Shown: piece by piece, positions 60,804 through 64,000 of the stretch
Layout of the letters: each line of letters opens with the position of its first letter
Position numbering within the stretch: the first letter of the stretch is position 1
Assembly: GCF_038433205.1 (NCBI RefSeq)
Contig: NZ_JBCDNA010000001.1
Location: 744,001-808,000 of the forward strand
Reading direction: 5' to 3'
Origin: Lutimonas vermicola
Lineage (GTDB): Bacteria > Bacteroidota > Bacteroidia > Flavobacteriales > Flavobacteriaceae
Length of the DNA stretch: 64,000 bases
Program-made: the position numbers and the translations under genes
Notes under the pieces: generated by a model
The model's database searches: none
Told to the model about the DNA's origin: nothing
Seen by the model: only the letters and a program-made list of their open reading frames with translations

Positions 60804-62018
60804 ATGAAAAAGAAAACTAGCCTTATTGCTGGTTTGGTATTGCTGTTCCTTGTTATTTTTTCATGTGAACAAGAAGACCAAATTGGTGCTTTCAAATCAA
60901 CAGATTCAGGAAATTCAGCTACTAAAAGTACAAATGATCCGATCAACTTACTCCTTGACAGGGAGGATGTTGAGGATTTGGATTGTGACGAAACCATAAA
61001 AAGAGATCTTATGGCTGGTCAGCATATCTATGTTGGAGATGTACTCATCAGAAAAGAAAATGATGAGTTAGTTGTTACCTATGACCTGACATCAACTGAT
61101 TGGTCATTAAAAGAATCACATGTCTTTATAGGCGACATTAATGACGCTCCCTTTACGAACAATGGAAACCCTAAAATTGGTCATTTTCCGCACCATGAGG
61201 ATCACGGCCTCGTCAAAGAATATTCTTATCGAATGAATCTGGATGGTTTAAATGATTGCTTTTCAGTGATTTCACACGCTGTAGTGGTTCTAATGGAAGA
61301 TGACAGTGAAACTGCCAATGAAACAGCATTCGGATTTGGAGACAATGTATTTGACGGAAATCGTTGGGGATGGTATTTGGATGTTTGCAAAACAGATTGC
61401 GAATCCAATGAAGAGGGTGAAGAATTTGAAGAGGAAGATGAGGAAGAAGCATCAGCCGTAACAACCGTTGAAGTAGAGGTTGACGAAGGTAATGCAACTT
61501 ATGATAATGATCCGGCAGGGTCAGGAAATGACAGGATTGATGATTATGGTTGCATGGATGCTTATGCATTTGATCAAAATAATCAAGGTAATTCTATATG
61601 TTTTTATGAGGATTTCAGTAGTTGGGGCTGGAGTAATTATACAGGAGTCAACCCGGATCATAATGAACCTGTAGGAATCACCTATACCTACCCAATCTTT
61701 GCAAGTGCCTTTCAATGTGATATCACCAACAGTATTGAAATAGGTTCAATAAAAATTCATGTTTCAGGAGGTGATGGAAGGCTGGTGGCAAACGTAACTG
61801 TTTCTTTGACGAATACTCAATTAGTGATTAAAGAATTTAATTTTTTCGTAGGTGAATCTGCCTATCCTTTAGATCAAAGCGGACAAGAATCCATTGACCC
61901 TCAAGATTTTGATATTTCACTCAGTGGTTTAAATACGTCATCATATAGCGTGAACAATATAGAATGGTACGATGCCAGCTATTTTATCAGTCATATAAAA
62001 GTCTGTCCAAAACCCTGA
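60804..62018 (+). CDS. Large lipoprotein of unknown function with acidic linker
   Basis: 404 residues. Signal with lipobox Cys21 (ends LVIFSC). The region 60-195 holds a domain with the segments HIYVGDVLIRKENDELVVTY, ESHVFIGDIND and GNPKIGHFPHHEDH. At about 197-225 is a Glu/Asp run, then Cys-containing segments (GCMDAYAFDQNNQG, CFYEDFSSWGW) and a beta-rich end (GSIKIHVSGGDGRLVANVTV). I do not recognise the family; a surface protein is likely. It has a strong terminator at 62036-62067. Confidence 0.75.
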   Translation: MKKKTSLIAGLVLLFLVIFSCEQEDQIGAFKSTDSGNSATKSTNDPINLLLDREDVEDLDCDETIKRDLMAGQHIYVGDVLIRKENDELVVTYDLTSTDWSLKESHVFIGDINDAPFTNNGNPKIGHFPHHEDHGLVKEYSYRMNLDGLNDCFSVISHAVVVLMEDDSETANETAFGFGDNVFDGNRWGWYLDVCKTDCESNEEGEEFEEEDEEEASAVTTVEVEVDEGNATYDNDPAGSGNDRIDDYGCMDAYAFDQNNQGNSICFYEDFSSWGWSNYTGVNPDHNEPVGITYTYPIFASAFQCDITNSIEIGSIKIHVSGGDGRLVANVTVSLTNTQLVIKEFNFFVGESAYPLDQSGQESIDPQDFDISLSGLNTSSYSVNNIEWYDASYFISHIKVCPKP

Positions 62019-62035
62019 TTAGAAACATAAAAAGT

Positions 62036-62067
62036 AAAAAGATCGTTGTAATAACGATCTTTTTTTT
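62036..62067 (+). terminator. Rho-independent terminator after the acidic lipoprotein
   Basis: AAAAAGATCGTT pairs with AACGATCTTTTT around a five-base loop and is followed by more T. Located 17 bases after the stop at 62018. Confidence 0.88.
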
Positions 62068-62111
62068 ATCATTCTGGTTTAGAATAATTATTTTTGGACA
62101 AACTTTAGAAA

Positions 62112-63341
62112 ATGCAAAACATTACCGAAAGATTCTTAAAATATGTGAGCTTTGACACCCAGTCGGATGCAAACAGTTCAACGACTCCAAGCACCGAAAA
62201 ACAATGGGAAATTGCCAGGTATTTAACTGAAGAACTTAAACGGATTGGCATGGAAGATGTCAGCCTGGATGAGCATGCATATATCATGGCAACCCTCCCT
62301 TCGAATGTTGATCATCAGGTTCCTGTTATTGGCTTTATTGCCCATTTTGACACTAGTCCTGATTATACAGCGACGGATGTTAAACCACAACTTCACAGAG
62401 ATTATGACGGGGAAGATATCGTATTGAATAAAGAGGAAAATATTATCTTGTCTCCCTCCTACTTTGAGGATCTCTTGATGTATAAAGGGCAGACGCTGAT
62501 AACCACTGATGGCACGACCCTTTTAGGTGCTGATGATAAAGCCGGCATCACTGAAATTGTGACTGCCATGGAATACCTGATCCAGCACCCTGAAATTAAA
62601 CATGGAAAGATCAGGGTCGGTTTTACGCCGGATGAGGAAATTGGCAAAGGTGCACATAAGTTTGATGTTGATAAGTTTGGAGCAGAATGGGCCTACACCA
62701 TGGATGGAAGCCAGGTTGGAGAGCTGGAATATGAAAATTTCAACGCTGCCGGAGCGGTAGTTACGGTACATGGAAAAATAGTGCATCCGGGTTATGCCAA
62801 AGGAAAAATGATCAACTCAATGTTGATCGCTACAAAATTTATCAATGCCTTGCCCGCAAACGAAATCCCTCAGGAAACCGAAGGTTATGAAGGTTTTTTC
62901 CATCTCTCGGAGATCAGTGGATCTGTGGAAAAAACAAAGCTGGAATATATCATCAGAGATCATGATCTCGGCCTTTTTCAGCAAAGAAAGAAGCAAATGC
63001 TCAAAGCAGCTCAAAACATAAATGAGTCGCTGGGTTCTGAAGCCATTGAAATTGACATCAAAGATCAGTACTTTAATATGCGCGAAAAGGTGGAACCTGT
63101 GATGCATATTGTTGATATAGCTGAACAGGCCATGAAAGACCTGGATATCAAGCCTTTGATTAAAGCGATTAGAGGGGGGACCGATGGTTCACAGTTGTCG
63201 TATAAAGGATTGCCCTGCCCGAATATTTTTGCAGGGGGACATAATTTTCACGGCCGTTATGAATACATTCCGGTCGAATCAATGGTTAAGGCGACTCAGG
63301 TTATTGTTAAAATAGCCCAATTAACTGCCAAAAAAGTATAA
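62112..63341 (+). CDS. pepT: Peptidase T (tripeptide aminopeptidase)
   Basis: 409 residues, the usual length. Zinc ligands: H78 and D80 in IAHFDTSPD, D141 in GADDKAG, E175/E176 in TPDEEIGKG (catalytic and ligand Glu). The dimerisation and C-terminal parts, IRGGTDGSQLSYKGLPCPNI and GGHNFHGRYEYIP, are complete. It removes the N-terminal residue of tripeptides in the cytoplasm. A TATTTTTG element at 62089-62096 lies 16 bases upstream. Monocistronic; lysA follows after 100 bases with its own promoter. Confidence 0.96.
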   Translation: MQNITERFLKYVSFDTQSDANSSTTPSTEKQWEIARYLTEELKRIGMEDVSLDEHAYIMATLPSNVDHQVPVIGFIAHFDTSPDYTATDVKPQLHRDYDGEDIVLNKEENIILSPSYFEDLLMYKGQTLITTDGTTLLGADDKAGITEIVTAMEYLIQHPEIKHGKIRVGFTPDEEIGKGAHKFDVDKFGAEWAYTMDGSQVGELEYENFNAAGAVVTVHGKIVHPGYAKGKMINSMLIATKFINALPANEIPQETEGYEGFFHLSEISGSVEKTKLEYIIRDHDLGLFQQRKKQMLKAAQNINESLGSEAIEIDIKDQYFNMREKVEPVMHIVDIAEQAMKDLDIKPLIKAIRGGTDGSQLSYKGLPCPNIFAGGHNFHGRYEYIPVESMVKATQVIVKIAQLTAKKV

Positions 63342-63392
63342 AACACTAAAATTTCACGTAAAAGTGTTATCTGTTATTATTTATTAAAAATT

Positions 63393-63421
63393 TTGATAAT
63401 GATGTCAGTATACTACTTTTG
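63393..63421 (+). promoter_or_regulatory. Promoter of lysA
   Basis: TTG (63393-63395), 18-base spacer, TACTTTTG (63414-63421). It predicts transcription near 63426, 16 bases before the ATG. Confidence 0.65.
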
Positions 63422-63441
63422 CCCACTTAAATGTTATTACT

Positions 63442-64000
63442 ATGACCAACGAGTTTTTGATCTCGCTCACTAAAAAATATGAAAGCCCTTTGTATGTATA
63501 TGATGCTGAAAAGATCATTTCCCAATACAACAAACTTACAAATGCATTTGCATCAGTTAAAAATTTGAAGATCAACTATGCGGTAAAAGCACTATCCAAT
63601 CTAAGCATTTTAAAAGTTTTTAAATCACTCAATGCAGGCCTGGACACCGTTTCGGTGCAGGAAGTGCAATTGGGATTAAAAGCAGGCTTCGATCCCAAGG
63701 ACATTATATTTACCCCTAATGGCGTATCTCTTGATGAAATTGAGCAGGCGATGGATCTTGGCGTTCAAATCAACATAGATAATATTTCCATATTGGAGCA
63801 GTTTGGACAAAAGCATCCGGAGGTCCCTGTTTGCATCAGGATGAACCCTCATGTGATGGCTGGAGGCAATCAAAAAATCTCTGTAGGCCATATCGATTCC
63901 AAATTCGGAATATCCATTCATCAGCTGCCTCATATCCTTAGGGTGGTAGAAAATACAGGTATGCTCATAACCGGGGTGCATATGCATACGGGATCAGACA
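63442..64000 (+). CDS. lysA: Diaminopimelate decarboxylase, 5' part (cut by window edge)
   Basis: The frame from ATG 63442 is open to the window end, 186 residues. The PLP lysine is K49 in NYAVKALSN, and the barrel segments VSVQEVQLGLKAGF, FTPNGVSLDEIEQAM and the C-terminal GVHMHTGSD of this fragment are typical of group IV decarboxylases. It makes lysine from meso-diaminopimelate. The C-terminal part lies beyond the window. Confidence 0.93.
   Translation, partial: MTNEFLISLTKKYESPLYVYDAEKIISQYNKLTNAFASVKNLKINYAVKALSNLSILKVFKSLNAGLDTVSVQEVQLGLKAGFDPKDIIFTPNGVSLDEIEQAMDLGVQINIDNISILEQFGQKHPEVPVCIRMNPHVMAGGNQKISVGHIDSKFGISIHQLPHILRVVENTGMLITGVHMHTGSD

Noticed and set aside
61213..61569. 118-residue His/Leu/Pro-rich minus-strand frame
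   Set aside because: It is a shadow of the acidic stretch of the lipoprotein at 60804; its odd composition is the complement of Asp/Glu codons.
1..64000. CRISPR array, prophage, insertion sequence or transposon
   Set aside because: I saw no regularly spaced repeats, transposase, integrase or phage structural genes in the window.

Overview
The window looks like a chromosomal piece from a marine-type Flavobacteriia (Bacteroidota). Four things support this. There is a type IX secretion pair: a PorP/SprF-like protein and a large cell-surface protein with a type B sorting domain. Promoters are of the Bacteroidota form (TTG, 18-20 bases, TAnnTTTG). Shine-Dalgarno sites are generally absent. Gene content and family variants are typical of the group: MoxR, several SurA-like isomerases, DUF2752/CCC-motif membrane proteins, and fused hisB and hisIE. 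I see no phage, insertion sequence or CRISPR array.

Layout. 1-10200 (minus strand): a truncated class V aminotransferase-fold gene, a hexose-phosphate mutase (glmM type), an unusual ribosomal protein S1, a MoxR ATPase, three SurA-like envelope folding factors and a DUF493 protein. 10279-14780 (plus): a small P-loop ATPase, a RecQ-type helicase, fmt, HU and a YqgE protein. 14780-23640: a class IV aminotransferase, a START-like protein, tRNA-Met, a GNAT, an RNA methyltransferase, a SAM methyltransferase plus ZIP transporter, PPK2 and a second RecQ, then kdsD. 23696-25791: tatC, a decayed DUF1801/YdeI gene and lptB. 25879-32174: the type IX secretion pair, a SYLF protein and a phosphatidylserine synthase. 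32319-37412: topoisomerase IV parE-parC, then rdgB. 37409-37860 is a scrap yard of gene fragments. 37932-47600: small membrane proteins, methyltransferases, rlmH, nadC, a sulfurtransferase, pcm, an Smr protein, a cysteine desulfurase and an FKBP lipoprotein. 47707-50893: typA/bipA, a HAD phosphatase and a thioesterase. 50899-58108: a complete histidine operon, hisG-D-C-B-H-A-F-IE, with a leader peptide and attenuator. 58175-64000: a patatin, a YCF48-like protein, two lipoproteins, pepT and the start of lysA.

Most genes are housekeeping or envelope functions. The most notable points are: (1) ribosomal protein S1 carries an N-terminal DUF2853 domain plus an acidic linker; (2) a textbook his attenuator with a leader peptide containing four consecutive His; (3) at 37.4-37.9 kb, fragments of a DUF3604 gene, a peptidyl-prolyl isomerase and probably a HupE/UreJ gene are butted together; (4) a DUF1801/YdeI pseudogene inside the tatC-lptB cluster has two Gln-to-stop changes and an internal deletion; (5) the second RecQ and the HisB phosphatase domain have lost their usual zinc ligands. 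I did not find a clearly new multi-gene defence or biosynthetic system.
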